Origin: Eunapius fragilis
Lineage: Eukaryota > Porifera > Demospongiae > Spongillida > Spongillidae
Direction: 5' to 3'
DNA: 64,000 nt
NCBI GenBank assembly: GCA_963681505.1
Contig: OY811980.1
Span: 1,518,176 to 1,582,175 of the forward strand
The notes under the pieces were generated by a model, which was not told the DNA's origin, did no database searches, and saw nothing but the letters and a program-made list of their open reading frames with translations. The first letter of the stretch is position 1; each line of letters begins with the position of its first letter. The position numbers and the translations under genes were made by a program. Positions 1-12,000 of this stretch are shown here, piece by piece.

Positions 1-1062
1 TTGTCACAATGGGCACTGGCCCCATATGAAGGAGATCTGCTTTTTGTTTTATTACCGAACACAGGTTTTCTCTCAAGGATCAGACAGCAGCTGGTATTTA
101 CACCATCACTAAGTGGCAGCTCAACCACTCGTGATGTTACTTTGGTGGACTTCGCAGTGATTGGATTTTAAAGTATTGTAGATAATGTAAAGATCCTGAG
201 TTAAATAATATTAAATCGTTCTTCCAAATAATGCAATTTTGCATTCTTTAGCAAATGTTCACCAAGTAGCTTATCGTACCTCTTGTTCCTAGTAGCACCC
301 TAACTTTCGCTTCAGCATCAGCTACAGTAGGAGGTGGAATCATTGTTAAGGGAATAGGTTCATTCATATGGGATCAAGGCAGCGAATAGGGACCTAGCGC
401 ATATTTTTTCAAGTTTTCAAATTATTTCATATTCAAAGAGACACCTATGTCCTCTACAACTTCTTTCTTATGCACCTGTCCATCATGGAGTTACAGTGGC
501 CTGAATTTTAAATTACGCATACATTTTAATTGTACGCGTGAACTTTGATGCTCCTTTGTATAATAAGCGCTAGGTCCTTTTGGCTGCCTCGACCCCATAC
601 GTATTTGTATGCTTAGTGGCAACATCCATGCATTTAAATCATATCTTCCATACACCAGACTTTACTGCCTCTTCTAAGCAATCATTAAATTGCCACTATC
701 AATATTCTAACCTTCACCCCAAATGTCAGTCATATAGGGTCCAAGTGTTGTAAGCCCACCTCCATCCTACTTTATTCATGATGGCTTGAACAAAAGGTTA
801 CTACACAATGAAGTCTTAATGTCAGGATATTATCATTGGTTAGATTTAACACTAGCTGTAAGTCCACTACAGTTTCTATTCTTATCTTGATTGTTTTTTG
901 TTGCTGCATTTTTGCTATGCATAGTTTATGATTATAAGTTAATCTTGGGGTATGGAAGATCTTGATTGAATGGTATGAACAATTAATTAAGCTTAACCAA
1001 TAATTGTAAGTTACCAAATTTAATTTATTAAAAACTTGATTGCGTGATCACGTGCCGTAAAT
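1..1062. other. Intergenic / left-edge sequence, no gene recognised
   Basis: AT-rich sequence without an open frame that looks like a conserved protein and without tandem repeats. A palindromic E-box core CACGTG lies at 1049-1054, about 24 bp before the ATE1 start codon, and may belong to its promoter. I see nothing else that I can support. Confidence 0.5.
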
Positions 1063-1077
1063 GTGTTATTTACTAGT

Positions 1078-2388
1078 ATGGATGAAGCAGTAAGCATTGT
1101 AGAGTACTTCCCAGGCAAGAAAGGTCACCACTGCGGTTACTGCAAATCGGAGGATGGCAGCGTATCCAACGGGATGTGGGGTCACTCGCTCACGTGCGAA
1201 GACTACCAAGACCTCATAGACAGAGGATGGAGACGCTCAGGAAATTACTGCTACAAACCCATCATGAAGGAGACGTGTTGTCCCGCGTACACCATACGCT
1301 GCGACGCCATCAACTTTACCCTGGCGCGGTCCCAGAAGGTGGTACTAAAGCGCATGCGGCAGTACCTCGAGGAGGGTAGGCGAGACAGGGCGACAGCCGC
1401 TGAGCCAGTCGAAACGACTCACGACGCCCACCGCGAAACAGTGACTGCATCTCCGACGGCGGTCCTTCTTCCCGCGCGTGCGGTCAAGTCCACAGACGCG
1501 CTACCCCCCTCAGCTACGCAGTCGGGAGGAGCGAGTACGACCAGCGAGCCACTACCGTTCCTCAAGGCGGGCGCGGACGGCAAAAAACCTCTCGAGGCTT
1601 TCCTGCAGCCGTCCGCCAAGTCATCGGCCCCTGCTCACACCCTTGAGATCAAACTGATTCCCTCTTGTCCCGCCTCTCCTGAATTCGATGCCACTTTCGC
1701 GGCTAGCCACGCCCTGTACAAGAAATACCAGTGCGCCGTCCACAACAGCACGGAGGACGAATGCGGAGAGGCCCAGTTCCGCCGATTCCTCTGCGACTCC
1801 CCCCTCGCCCCGTCGCGCGGGGCCTCCGGTTGGCCCTGCAACTACGGGTCGTACCACCAACACTACTACATTGACGGTCGCCTCGTCATGGTGGGTGTGG
1901 TCGACATCCTCCCCCGCTGTCTCTCCTCCGTGTACCTCTTCTACGACCCCGACGTCATGTTCCTCTCTCCAGGGGTCTACTCGGCCCTGAGAGAGATCGA
2001 GCTCACTCGCAAGCTGTACTTGGCTAGCCCGGATTTCAGATACTACTACATGGGCTTCTACATCCACAGCTGCCCGAAGATGCGCTACAAGGGACACTAC
2101 GCGCCCTCCTACCTCGCGTGCCCCGTGACCTACCGTTTCCTGCCCATAGAGGCGTGCTTGCCGAAACTTGATGCGTGCAAGTATTCTATCCTGGATGGGG
2201 AGAAAGAGAGGAAGGGGGAGGAGGTGCAAAAGTCATTGAGTAACATCGAGGTATTAATCAAAGGGTGCCGCGCAAACTATGCACAGCTGAACATCAGATA
2301 CAGGAAGGCGCTGGAAGCCCTTGTTACGGAGTATGCTACCTTGGTTGGGCCTGAGGTTTCAGCGAGGATGCTGCTGGCAGTGGACTAA
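1078..2388 (+). CDS. ATE1: Arginyl-tRNA--protein transferase (ATE1), intronless
   Basis: Transfers arginine from Arg-tRNA to N-terminal Asp, Glu or oxidised Cys of proteins, the last step before recognition in the Arg/N-degron pathway; cytosol and nucleus. The 436-aa frame begins at the ATG at 1078. Translation could be read open from a GTG at 1063, but that is not a likely animal start. The N-terminal ATE domain (about residues 6-95) carries the family cysteines C19, C22 (HHCGYC) and C67, C68 (TCCPAYTIRC), a pattern known in ATE1 to bind a redox-sensitive metal or Fe-S centre. A Ser/Thr/Ala-rich linker (about 95-200) separates it from the GNAT-like C-terminal ATE domain, with motifs YHQHYYIDG, VGVVDILPRCLSSVY, FYDPD and YYMGFYIHSC. 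Animal ATE1 is usually about 500-520 aa and multi-exon; here it is one uninterrupted exon, shorter mainly in the linker, and more GC-rich than its flanks. It converges on the adaptor gene at 2611. Confidence 0.95.
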   Translation: MDEAVSIVEYFPGKKGHHCGYCKSEDGSVSNGMWGHSLTCEDYQDLIDRGWRRSGNYCYKPIMKETCCPAYTIRCDAINFTLARSQKVVLKRMRQYLEEGRRDRATAAEPVETTHDAHRETVTASPTAVLLPARAVKSTDALPPSATQSGGASTTSEPLPFLKAGADGKKPLEAFLQPSAKSSAPAHTLEIKLIPSCPASPEFDATFAASHALYKKYQCAVHNSTEDECGEAQFRRFLCDSPLAPSRGASGWPCNYGSYHQHYYIDGRLVMVGVVDILPRCLSSVYLFYDPDVMFLSPGVYSALREIELTRKLYLASPDFRYYYMGFYIHSCPKMRYKGHYAPSYLACPVTYRFLPIEACLPKLDACKYSILDGEKERKGEEVQKSLSNIEVLIKGCRANYAQLNIRYRKALEALVTEYATLVGPEVSARMLLAVD

Positions 2389-2393
2389 ATCTC

Positions 2394-2395
<2 letters not shown>

Positions 2396-2427
<32 letters not shown>
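2396..2427. repeat. (TG)n microsatellite in ATE1 3' UTR
   Basis: About 16 TG dinucleotides immediately after the ATE1 stop codon. Confidence 0.9.
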
Positions 2428-2431
<4 letters not shown>

Positions 2432-2496
2432 ATTTAGTAATAGCTTTTAATTATGGGCCTGGGGAGGAGAGAATGCACGTTTTACTAACAAGATGA

Positions 2497-2502
2497 ATTA
2501 AA
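2497..2502 (+). terminator. Possible ATE1 polyadenylation signal (ATTAAA)
   Basis: ATTAAA, the commonest variant of the AATAAA signal, lies about 110 nt after the ATE1 stop codon, inside the short convergent spacer to the adaptor gene. Only the hexamer is seen. Confidence 0.35.
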
Positions 2503-2610
2503 AAGTGTCTTTCCTTCTCTTGCTGTATACAAAATCTTCCACACATTGATTGCACACAAAGAGGAATGAAAATCTAAGAGGGCTCCTCCCACTCCCCCAG
2601 ATTGTCCCTC

Positions 2611-5600
2611 TCAACGTTGAAATAAGTCAGGAAATTCTTCTCTAGCAAGTCTCCCATATCCTAACGCAACCAAGGCATCTTTTAGTGCAGTTCTGGTTGC
2701 TGCTTCTCCTTTTTCCACCTGCCAAAGCCCAAACATCCCCATGGCCGCCTTCCTAGTGTCATGAATGTGGGCTTCACGCAAAGCCTCCAGCCTTGAGTAG
2801 CTGAGCCCCAACCTGATACCAAGGTGTTGCCAGTCCCGAGGTAGGTACTCGGCTATTTTCATCATGGTGGTCTCTTGAACTTGCGATGACCCTGCAAAAC
2901 GTGAGAAGTCGACAGTCTTCTCACCCATGTGGCCCCACACACTCCCTCACATGTACCCTCATCCCATCACCATCAAACACATATACCTTCTTGGGATCAT
3001 ACCTATAAGCACAGTCACACTTCTATGCAAACAAAGATCTAGCTACCAGTGAGATACCATTTTGAATGATATATCCCGCAAACCAAATTGATCCTCATTT
3101 GTAAACCAATGAATACAAATCACCCTGTATGAACACACCTCCACCACCTCTGTGCTGTGGCAATACCGGAACGCTGGAAGGTCTGGGCCGAGGGTTTAGC
3201 GGCATGCCGAGCAGCCTGCTAAGCAACGAGGAAAGGCCTGGGCACCTACCACTGCCGATAGCCTCACCTAGCTGCTCCGGCCCCGACACTTCTTGTGCCA
3301 ACCGAGCCAGTTGGAGCTCATACCGTGACACTGTTTTCAGATGGTCTGGTACCCAGTCCTTATTGGTAGATTGATTCAGAAATATGGGGATGAATTTCTT
3401 TGGCACCACCAAATTGACAATAGAGTAGTTGTAGTATGACCCACAGTGCATTTCCATTAGTTGGTCTTGTGCCGTTTGAACTGAACTGGACATGAGGGGG
3501 GAGCAGACCAGGAGGGTGTGGTCATTCTTGTTAATCTGGTCTGTTGTCCACATATTCCAGTTATCAGGGGGGTGTGCCTCAGAGTATAAATCACATGAGC
3601 AAAGAATGCCGCACTGAGTCAAGACGTCTGCCAGACCCAAAATGTCCTCCCTCGATGGGTAGCCTTGATCGTCCTTACAGTACAGAAGGAACACTGACTT
3701 AGGGCCTGCAGGAGGAGGGGCCTCTGTATGTGGTACAATGGGTGTGGCTTCTTCAAGAGGTACCTGGCAGCTAGAAGGCTGATAGGGTCCACACTCCTGA
3801 TGCCTTTCAGCACCATTGGAACAGACCTCGGAGGAAGAGGGAGGTACAGAACCTGTTGGTAAGTTCCTCAATAGCTTCCTCATGTCTGCAGCCTCATCCC
3901 TTTGCCGGGCTGGAGGGAAACAAATGAGTGCAGATGTACCAGTCATGGGGTTAGAGTGGAGGTGTACCGGTGATGGTGTTAGAGTGGAGGTGTACCAGTA
4001 ATGGGATTAGAGTGGAGATGAACCAGTGATGGGGTTACCAGAGTGGGGGTGTACCAGTGATGGAGTATACCAGTGATGGTGTTAGAGTGGAGATGTACCA
4101 GTGATGGTGTTAGAGTGGAGATGTACCAGTGATGGTGTTAGAGTGGAGATGTACCAGTGATGGGGTTAGTGGGGTGTACCAGAGTGGGGGTGTACCAGTG
4201 ATGGAGTATACCAGTGATGGTGTTAGAGTGGAGATGTACCAGTGATGGTGTTAGAGTGGAGATGTACCAGTGATGGGGTTAGTGGGGTGTACCAGAGTGG
4301 GGGTGTACCAGTGATGGAGTATACCAGTGATGGTGTTAGAGTGGAGATGTACTGGTGATGGAGTGAGTGGGGTGTACCAGTGATGGTGTAAAGGCCGACA
4401 TACACGGGTCGACTCCCTGCCAATTTATCACCTGCAACTTAAATTAATACGGGTGAAAATTCAGTAAACTAAAGTTTTACGGAGTTTTACGAATTGCAGG
4501 CAATAAATCGGCAGGAAGTCGACCAGTGTATGTCGGCCTTTAGAGTGGGGATGTACCAGTGATGGGGTTAGATGAACCAGTGATGGGGTTAGAGTGGGGT
4601 GTACCAGTGATGGGATGTACCAGTGATGGTGTACCAGTGATGGGGTGTACCAGTGATGGGGGTGTACCAGTGATGGGGTTAGAGTGGGGGTGTACCAGTG
4701 ATGGGATGTACCAGTGATGGTGTACCAGTGATGGTGTACCAGTGATGGGGGTGTAGCAGTGATGGGGGTGTACCAGTGATGGGGTTAGAGTGGGGGTGTA
4801 CCAGTGATGGGTTAGTGGGTGTACCAGTGATGGGGTGTACCAGTGATGGGGTGTACCAGTGATGGGGTTAGTGTATAGAGCTTGGGAGGCACTGAGATGA
4901 GGTACTGGATGTGGTATTGGAATGGGTTATTGGAAAGAGGTACTGTAATGTGGTATTGGAATGGGTTATTGGAAAGAGGTACTGTAATGTGATGTTGGAA
5001 TGGGTTATTGGAAAGAGGTACTGGAATGGGGTATTGGAATGGGGTATTGGAATGGGATACAGGAAGGGAGAATGGGCATTTAACAGAGGTGTAATAAAGA
5101 GTTGCATACGTCATGTGATCTCACATAATCACGACAAAATGGATTCTGCCATTTTTGGATATAAATGGAGTAAACTTGTGTAGTCAGGTGCATAGTATGA
5201 GCAAGACAAAGGGTGAGGGGAGGGATGGGATAAAGAGAGAGGACGTGGAAGGGAAGAGGAGGGAAGGGAAAAGGAGGGGAAGAGGAGGAGAGGAAGAGGA
5301 GGAGAGGAAGAGGAGGGGAGGGAAAAGGAGGGGAAGGGGAAGGGAGGGAAGAGGAGGAGAGGAAGAGGAGGGGAGGGAAAAGGAGGGGAAGAGGAGGGGA
5401 GGGAAGAGGAGGAGGAAGAGGAGGGGAGGGGTAGAGGAGGAGAGGGAAGAGGAGGGAAGGGAAAGAGGAAGGAAAGGGAGGGGAAGGTGAAGGGAAGAGG
5501 AGAGAAGGGGAAAGAGAGGGGAAGAGGAGGGGAGGGGAAGGAAAGGGGAAGAGGAATAAGGGGAAGGAAAGGGGAAGAGGGATGAAGAGGGGAGAGGAAG

Positions 5601-5991
5601 GAGAGGGGAAAAGGAGAGGAGGGAAGGGTATGAGAGGGGGAGGAGACAGGAGGGGAAGGATGTAGAGGGAGGAAGGAGAAGGGGGAGAATACTCACAGAG
5701 ATAAGGACATGGGGGGACTTTTGCCACGTCCACTCCAATATTTACCGCTAGTTCAGATTGTCCGGACCACACTAAACACTTGCTGAACACTTCGAAATGG
5801 TCCCTTCCTTTTCTAGGCAGAATAATTAGAAGTTTCTCCCTCTTGGCCCGCTGAGAAAGGCTTGACTGATTTAATTGCTCGTACTCGTCCGCTGTTAGCA
5901 TCCGCTCCTGCCGGAGGTATGGGAGCACCTGGTCTACATTAAGCGCGTTACACAATTCTATGAAGTTGAGCTGTATTCTTCTGTCGGACAT
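2611..5991 (-). CDS. CARD-SEFIR-Death domain adaptor protein
   Basis: Probable cytosolic innate-immune or death-signalling adaptor. Three exons on the minus strand: 5991-5697, 3909-3250 and 2891-2611. Both junctions are phase 1 and the total is 1236 nt (411 aa). Exon 1 encodes a CARD (about residues 5-92), with LPYLRQERMLTADEYEQLN and the helix EKLLIILPRKGRDHFEVFSK. Exon 2 has a Ser/Pro linker, then a SEFIR/TIR-like domain (about 170-300) with box-1-like VFLLYCKDD, the stretch NWNMWTTDQINKNDHTLLVC followed by SP, and a later FIPIFLNQS strand. Exon 3 encodes a Death domain (about 325-405) with IAEYLPRDWQHLGIRLGL. A second donor at 3267, also phase 1, would shorten exon 2 by 18 nt. MyD88 (Death-TIR) and Act1 (SEFIR) are functional analogies, but I know no named gene with exactly this order. 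Intron 1 holds minisatellites and a MITE. The 5' end faces ANKRD13C. Confidence 0.87.
3950..4885. repeat. Minisatellite, ~28-bp unit, adaptor intron 1
   Basis: Imperfect tandem copies built on GTACCAGTGATGG and GTTAGAGTGG modules. On the sense (minus) strand it is pyrimidine-rich and each unit carries CTCTAAC, which resembles a branch point. It ends about 40 bp from the exon 2 acceptor. A MITE interrupts it at 4391-4540. Confidence 0.9.
4391..4540. mobile_element. 150-bp MITE with ~39-bp terminal inverted repeats
   Basis: The two ends are near-perfect inverted repeats of about 39 bp. The left end starts AAGGCCGACATACAC and the right end finishes GTGTATGTCGGCCTT. Both continue inward through GGTCGAC and a CTGCC/GGCAG block to ATTTAT/ATAAAT. 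TA dinucleotides flank it at 4389-4390 and 4541-4542, which fits the target-site duplication of Tc1/mariner-type elements. There is no coding capacity. It interrupts a minisatellite, so it arrived after that array formed. Confidence 0.85.
4895..5065. repeat. Short minisatellite, ~38-bp unit
   Basis: Three to four copies of a GGTATTGGAATGGGTTATTG-based unit with AAAGAGGTACTG, in the same adaptor intron. Confidence 0.85.
5208..5690. repeat. GA-rich low-complexity tract (CT-rich on sense strand)
   Basis: Nearly pure purine tract of GGAGGGGAAGAGGA-like units, directly after the donor of adaptor exon 1 (5696). Its complement encodes only Ser/Pro/Leu runs, so I do not treat it as coding. Confidence 0.9.
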
Positions 5992-6098
5992 GGCCCAACG
6001 ACGTCATCCCAAAAACAATTGAAATTACGTCATTTGTTGCACGTAATGTCCGCCCAACCCCCAATTGCCTGATGATAAAAAAATAAAACTCTTCTTTA
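5992..6098. promoter_or_regulatory. Bidirectional promoter, adaptor gene / ANKRD13C
   Basis: Only 107 bp separate the two start codons, so both 5' UTRs and core promoters must lie here or overlap the neighbour. CRE/ATF-like sequences are visible: GACGTCAT at 6000-6007, TTACGTCAT at 6025-6033 and an inverted ATTACGTGC near 6039-6047. No TATA box is obvious. The promoter role is inferred from gene geometry. Confidence 0.6.
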
Positions 6099-9000
6099 AT
6101 GGCGAGCAACGGTTGTGTGCGAGGCGTGGCAGACGTAGCTTCCTACGAACTCCACAAAGCTGTATTCCACGGTGACTTGGAAGGGGTTAGACATATGTTA
6201 CGTGATGTCGGTAACCCTACCGTTCCAGATATGCACGGTAAGCAGCAGATCTGATGCAGTGGATCGCTTTATTTGGAAGGAAAACATGTAACAAAAGTCA
6301 AAGCTTTAAGATCCTCTTATCTCCTTCACAGGAAATACACCATTACATCTTGCAGTGATGTTAGGGCGCAAAGGTATAGTGATATGTGTGTTCTGATGTA
6401 TCCCCTCCTGGTACCATAACGTAACGTTACCCTCCTGGTACCATAACCTAACGTTACCCTCCTGGTACCATAACGTAACGTTACCCTCCTGGTACCATAA
6501 CGTAACGTTACCCTTCTGGTACCATAACCTAACGTTCCCTTCCTGACACCATAACCTAACGTTACCCTTCTGGTACCATAACCTAACGTTCCCCTCCTGG
6601 TATCATAACCTAACGTTCCCCTCCTGGTACCATAACCTAACGTTCCCCTCCTGGTACCATAACCTAACGTTCCCCTCCTGGTACCATAACATAACGTTAC
6701 CCTCCTGGTACCATAACCTAACGTTACCCTCCTGGTACCATAACCTAACGTTCCCCTCCTGGTACCATAACGTAACGTTTCCCTCCTGGTACCATAACAT
6801 AACGTTACCCTCCTGGTACCATAACCTAACGTTACCCTCCTGGTACCATAACCTAACGTTCCCCTCCTGGTACCATAACCTAACGTTCCCCTCCTGGTAC
6901 CATAACGTAACGTTTCCCTCCTGGTACCATAACATAACGTTACCCTCCTGGTACCATAACCTAACGTTACCCTCCTGGTACCATAACCTAACGTTCCCCT
7001 CCTGGTACCATAACGTAACGTTTCCCTCCTGGTACCATAACATAACGTTACCCTCCTGGTACCATAACCTAACGTTACCCTCCTGGTACCATAACCTAAC
7101 GTTACCCTCCTGGTACCATAACATAACGTTACCCTCCTGGTACCATAACCTAACGTTCCCCTCCTGGTACCATAACGTAACGTTTCCCTCCTGGTACCAT
7201 AACCTAACGTTACCCTCCTGGAACCATAACGTAACGTTTCCCTCCTGGTACCATAACCAAACATTACCCTCCTGGTACCTTTCTTGCTGAAAGTAAGTTT
7301 TCATTGAAGTGTTTCATTAATCATTTGGTCCTACTATTTGTATGTACCCATAAACCATGCAGTGAAGTGTGGTTGTGTGTTGCTGTGTAGGATTACCTGC
7401 CAAGCCTAAAGTTGGTAGGCCTATTCAGTTGGGCCAATGATATGTCAGGTGATGCATCCACATATATTTGCTGAGGTGATGGGTTCAAGTATTTATGTTC
7501 TAGAATGGATGTGGTATGTAGAGGGTTAATGGAAGCAGTAATTGATAAGGTCAGTGGATGTGGTATCAGTGGAGGCACTTACCATGGGAGGGAAGTTAGT
7601 TACCTCCCTCTCCCCCCAACTTTACCATGGCAATGACATACTTGAAATGAAAACCACGCAACTAGCACCCAACTAGAAAAGTCGCTGTTGGGCGTGTAGA
7701 TGGTTAACAGGTTGTGATAGGTAGAAGCCAATGGAGGTGGTTAATTGATGCAGCGTGAATTGATGCAGCATGGAGAAGGGTTAATGGTGCAGCATGAAAA
7801 GGGTTAATTGATACAGCATGGAGAAGGGTTAATTGATACAGCATGGAGAAGGGTTTAAGGGATGCAGCATGAAAAGGGTTAATTGAGAAGGGTTAATGTA
7901 TGCAGTGTGAAAAGGGTTAATTGATGCAGCATGGAGAAGGGTTGATGGAAAGAGTTAATTGATGCAGCATGAAAAGGGTTAATTGATGCAGCATGAAAAG
8001 GGTTAATTGATGCAGCATGGAGAAGGGTTGATGATGCAGCATGAGAAGGGTTAATTGGTGCAGTATGGAAAAGGTTAATGGATGCAGCATTAATATAACA
8101 AACCACATTTTCAGTTCAGCATAAAATGGATTTGTTACTAAATGTTCTGGTGGTTGGTTTATTATTGTCAGTCCTTGCCTTCATGTTTGGTTACCTTTGT
8201 TTAGTTGGCTGTGATTGGCCAATTGTGTGGTTGTCTGGTTCTTCTTTGACATTCATACCTCTCTCTGTGTTGCAGACATCATTGAGCTATTACTCCACCA
8301 TGGTGCTAAGGTGAATGAGAAGAATGGCCTTGGGTGGACCTCTTTGGATGAAGCTGTTAGCTGTGGAGACAAGCCAACTAGTGAGTAGCTTGTGGGAGTA
8401 TGAGAATGAGCAGATGGAATATGCCTCCATCTCATTACTAAGTGCTACTATACCATCCATAGATTGAGGGAGGATGAGTCATATGTAGAAAATTTAAAGG
8501 ACCAGACCGGTATATTAAAGAGCTATAGATGTTATTAAAGAGCTATAGATGTTATTAACAAGCTATAGCTGTTACTGAAGAGCTATAGATGGATCAAACA
8601 TGAACTATTATAGGACTGTGGGTTATAAAGGACCAGAGGGTTATCTAAAGGATTGTATGGATGACAGTTTAGAGCCTGAGTGATGGTGGATTAGCTAATT
8701 GAGGATTTAGGGGTGCATTTCATACCCAGTGGCCAGTGGCCATCTAAGCTGTATTTGCTTTGTTCTCTCTCAGTCACACTCCTGGTTCGAAAGATGCTTG
8801 ACCAATCGAGGGAAGGACTGATCAGCAGAAGGCAGGAGCTGATCAGATCTCTGAATTCTGTAAGCTAGTAAATACCAACACCAACACCGCTTACACTAAC
8901 ACTAACTCTGACACCAACACTAACACTAGCCCTAACACCAACACTAACTAGCCTAACACCAACACTAACACTAACACAACTCTAACGCTAGCCCTAACAC

Positions 9001-12000
9001 AACACTAACTAGCCCTAACACCAAACTAACACTATTCCTAACACTAATGCTAACCAAACACTGCAATTCCAGCAGTGCTGAATTGATGTCACATTTTCTT
9101 GTTTCGTTGTTCATTCATGTACTTCCTCCTCAAGTCTCTCTTACATCATCTTCACCTCCGTACAAATCCTTTGTCCCTTCACTAACTGCACCCATTTCCT
9201 TATATAGCTGGGCAATTTCTATGCTGAGCTCAAATGGGAGTTCCATACGTGGGGTATGTTGTTAGATAAGATGGTGTTCCATCACAGGCCAGTTTGTTCT
9301 CATTTGTGCCTTGCCAAACAGTTCCTCTTCTGTCGCGACTGCTACCTGCAGACGTCTGCAAAATTTATAAGACAGGCAGTTGTGTCAGGTACAGTGTTTA
9401 ATGAGATTCCCTAGTCCTGGCAAATGTTTAGTCCTCCCCACCCCGGTGTCCTCTGGTACCCCCACCCTCCTCTGCTACCCCACCCCAATGAGATCCCACC
9501 TCCTCTGATACCCCTCCCCAATGAGATCCCACCTCCTCTGATACCCCACCCCAATGAGATCCCACCTCCTCTGATACCCCACCCCAATGAGATCCCACTT
9601 CCTCTGATACCTCATCAGATCCCACTTTAGTGTAGTCCTCTGTTCCACTTGCTGCCCAGGTTGGACTCGACTCTTGGGGACTTCAGTGGTGTCAGATGGA
9701 CGAGGGGAGACCTCAGCTTTCTCTTCAATGGGGAGGACCGGCAGCAGACACAGAACCTGTCCATGGTGATGCTGGATAACTCTAAGAAAGAGTACATGCG
9801 CATGAAACTGGTCGGCAGTGTGAGTGTTGTGCAAATGAAGAATTATTTTGGACAAATCGGTACCTGCTACTTATTTGTTGTTAGGAAGATATTGAAAAGA
9901 ATGTTGAGGAACATGTCAACATACTGATGGGACGGTAAAGATATCCCTTTTTTCATCAAAGTTCTGTCACCTACCTCACCACACACCAATCCCCTCAGCT
10001 TATCATGCTGCTTCTGTTTACCACATCAACCTCATTTGCATGCTCCTTATCACACCACCTGCCCATCTATCTACACACCACCTTCCCAATTTACCCTATC
10101 TTCTTACTATCATACCTTCCCCCTGCCCACCTCCTTACACACCTTCCCCCTACCCACTCCTCACACACCTTCCCCCTGCCCACCTCCTTACACACCTTCC
10201 TCCTGCCCACCTCCTTACACACCTTTCCCTGCCCACCTCCTCACACACCTTCCTCCTGCCCACCTCCTCACACACCTTCCCCCTGCCCACCTCCTCACAC
10301 ACTTTCCCCTGCCCACCTCCTCACACACCTTCCCCTGCCCACCTCCTCACACACCTTCCCCTGCCCACCTCCTCACACACCTTCCCCTGCCCACCTTCCC
10401 CTGCCCACCTCCTCACACACCTTCCCCTGCCCACCTCCTCACACACCTTCCCCTGCCCACCTCCTCACACACCTTCCCCTGCCCACCTCCTCACACACCT
10501 TCCCCTGCCCACCTGCTCACACACCTTCCCCTGCCCACCTCCTCACACACCTTCCCCTGCCCACCTCCTCACACACCTTCCCCTGCCCACCTCCTCACAC
10601 ACCTTCCCCTGCCCACCTCCTCACACACCTTCCCCTGCCCACCTCCTCACACACCTTCCCCTGCCCACCTTCCCCTGCCCACCTCCTCACACACCTTCCC
10701 CTGCCCACCTCCTCACACACCTTCCCCTGCCCACCTCCTCACACACCTTCCCCTGCCCACCTCCTCACACACCTTCCCCTGCCCACCTCCTCACACACCT
10801 TCCCCTGCCCACCTCCTCACACACCTTCCCCTGCCCACCTCCTCACACACCTTCCCCTGCCCACCTCCTCACACACCTTCCCCTGCCCACCTCCTCACAC
10901 ACCTTCCCCTGCCCACCTCCTCACACACCTTCCCCTGCCCACCTCCTCACTCCCCTCTCTTAGGCCTGTGGTGTATGCCAACATGTCTACAAAACCCATC
11001 AAGGTGAGCAGAGCCCAGGCTGGGTGGTTCTATAGAGTGGACAGAGAAGAGAAGGTTGGAAACTATGACACAGCGGTATATGACATCACTGATCTGATCC
11101 TAATATCTAGGAGGAGGTGAGATTGTTTTGCATGACCCCCCCCCCCCCCCCCCCCCCCCACAATGAAACCCTAGACTCTTCACATCCAGGGCTGCTTACA
11201 AAAGCATCTACCCACATACAAATGCTAGCACACACACTCACACAAAAATACCAGCACAAACACAGATGTGGGTAGAACACACACATGTGGACGCATACAC
11301 ACACACACACACATACACACACACACCTACTGTAATCAAGCTTCCATCAGAATATTCTGCTTATGGTTACCAACGGAGCATGGTCGAAGTGATGGTGTAG
11401 TAGCCAAGTAACCTTTGTGGCCATTAGCAGCATGGAGACTCCAGTATATAGCCATCAGGACTGTAGGACTTGGGCTATAGCTAATAGCCATCAGGACTGT
11501 AGGACTTGGGCTATAGCTAATAGCCATCAGGACTGTAGGACTTGGGCTATAGCTAATAGCCATCAGGACTGTAGGACTTGGGCTATAGCTAATAGCCATC
11601 AGGACTGTAGGACTTGGGCTATAGCTAATAGCCATCAGGACTGTAGGACTTGGGCTATAGCTAATAGCCATCAGGACTGTAGGACTTGGGCTATAGCTAA
11701 TAGCCATCAGGACTGTAGGACTTGGGCTATAGCTAATAGCCATCAGGACTGTAGGACTTGGGCTATAGCTAATAGCCATCAGGACTGTAAGGACTTGGAC
11801 TATAGCTAATAACCATCAGGACTGTAGGACTTGGGCTATAGCTAATAGCCATCAGGACTGTAAGGACTTGGGCTATAGCTGTGGGTACTGTAGCCATCAG
11901 GACTGTAAGGAGCCTTGAGTCTAAATAAAATTTTAGTATGATGCTATCTTCACAGGAGAGAACACCTTTCCCCTGAACAGATCCAGCAGCAAGAGGTAGT

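Noticed and set aside
1621-2229. 202-codon frame on the minus strand
   Set aside because: Antisense shadow of ATE1; no recognisable domain.
6326-7304. Minus-strand frames with nine-residue repeats (YGTRRVTLG)
   Set aside because: 27-bp minisatellite in an ANKRD13C intron; the periodicity of nine codons explains the open frame.
8868-9056. Interstitial telomere-like (CCCTAA) repeats
   Set aside because: Mixed ACTAAC and CCTAAC words at irregular spacing; not a regular hexamer telomere tract.
10005-11007. Long His/Pro/Thr-rich plus-strand frames
   Set aside because: 26-bp intronic minisatellite, open in all three frames.
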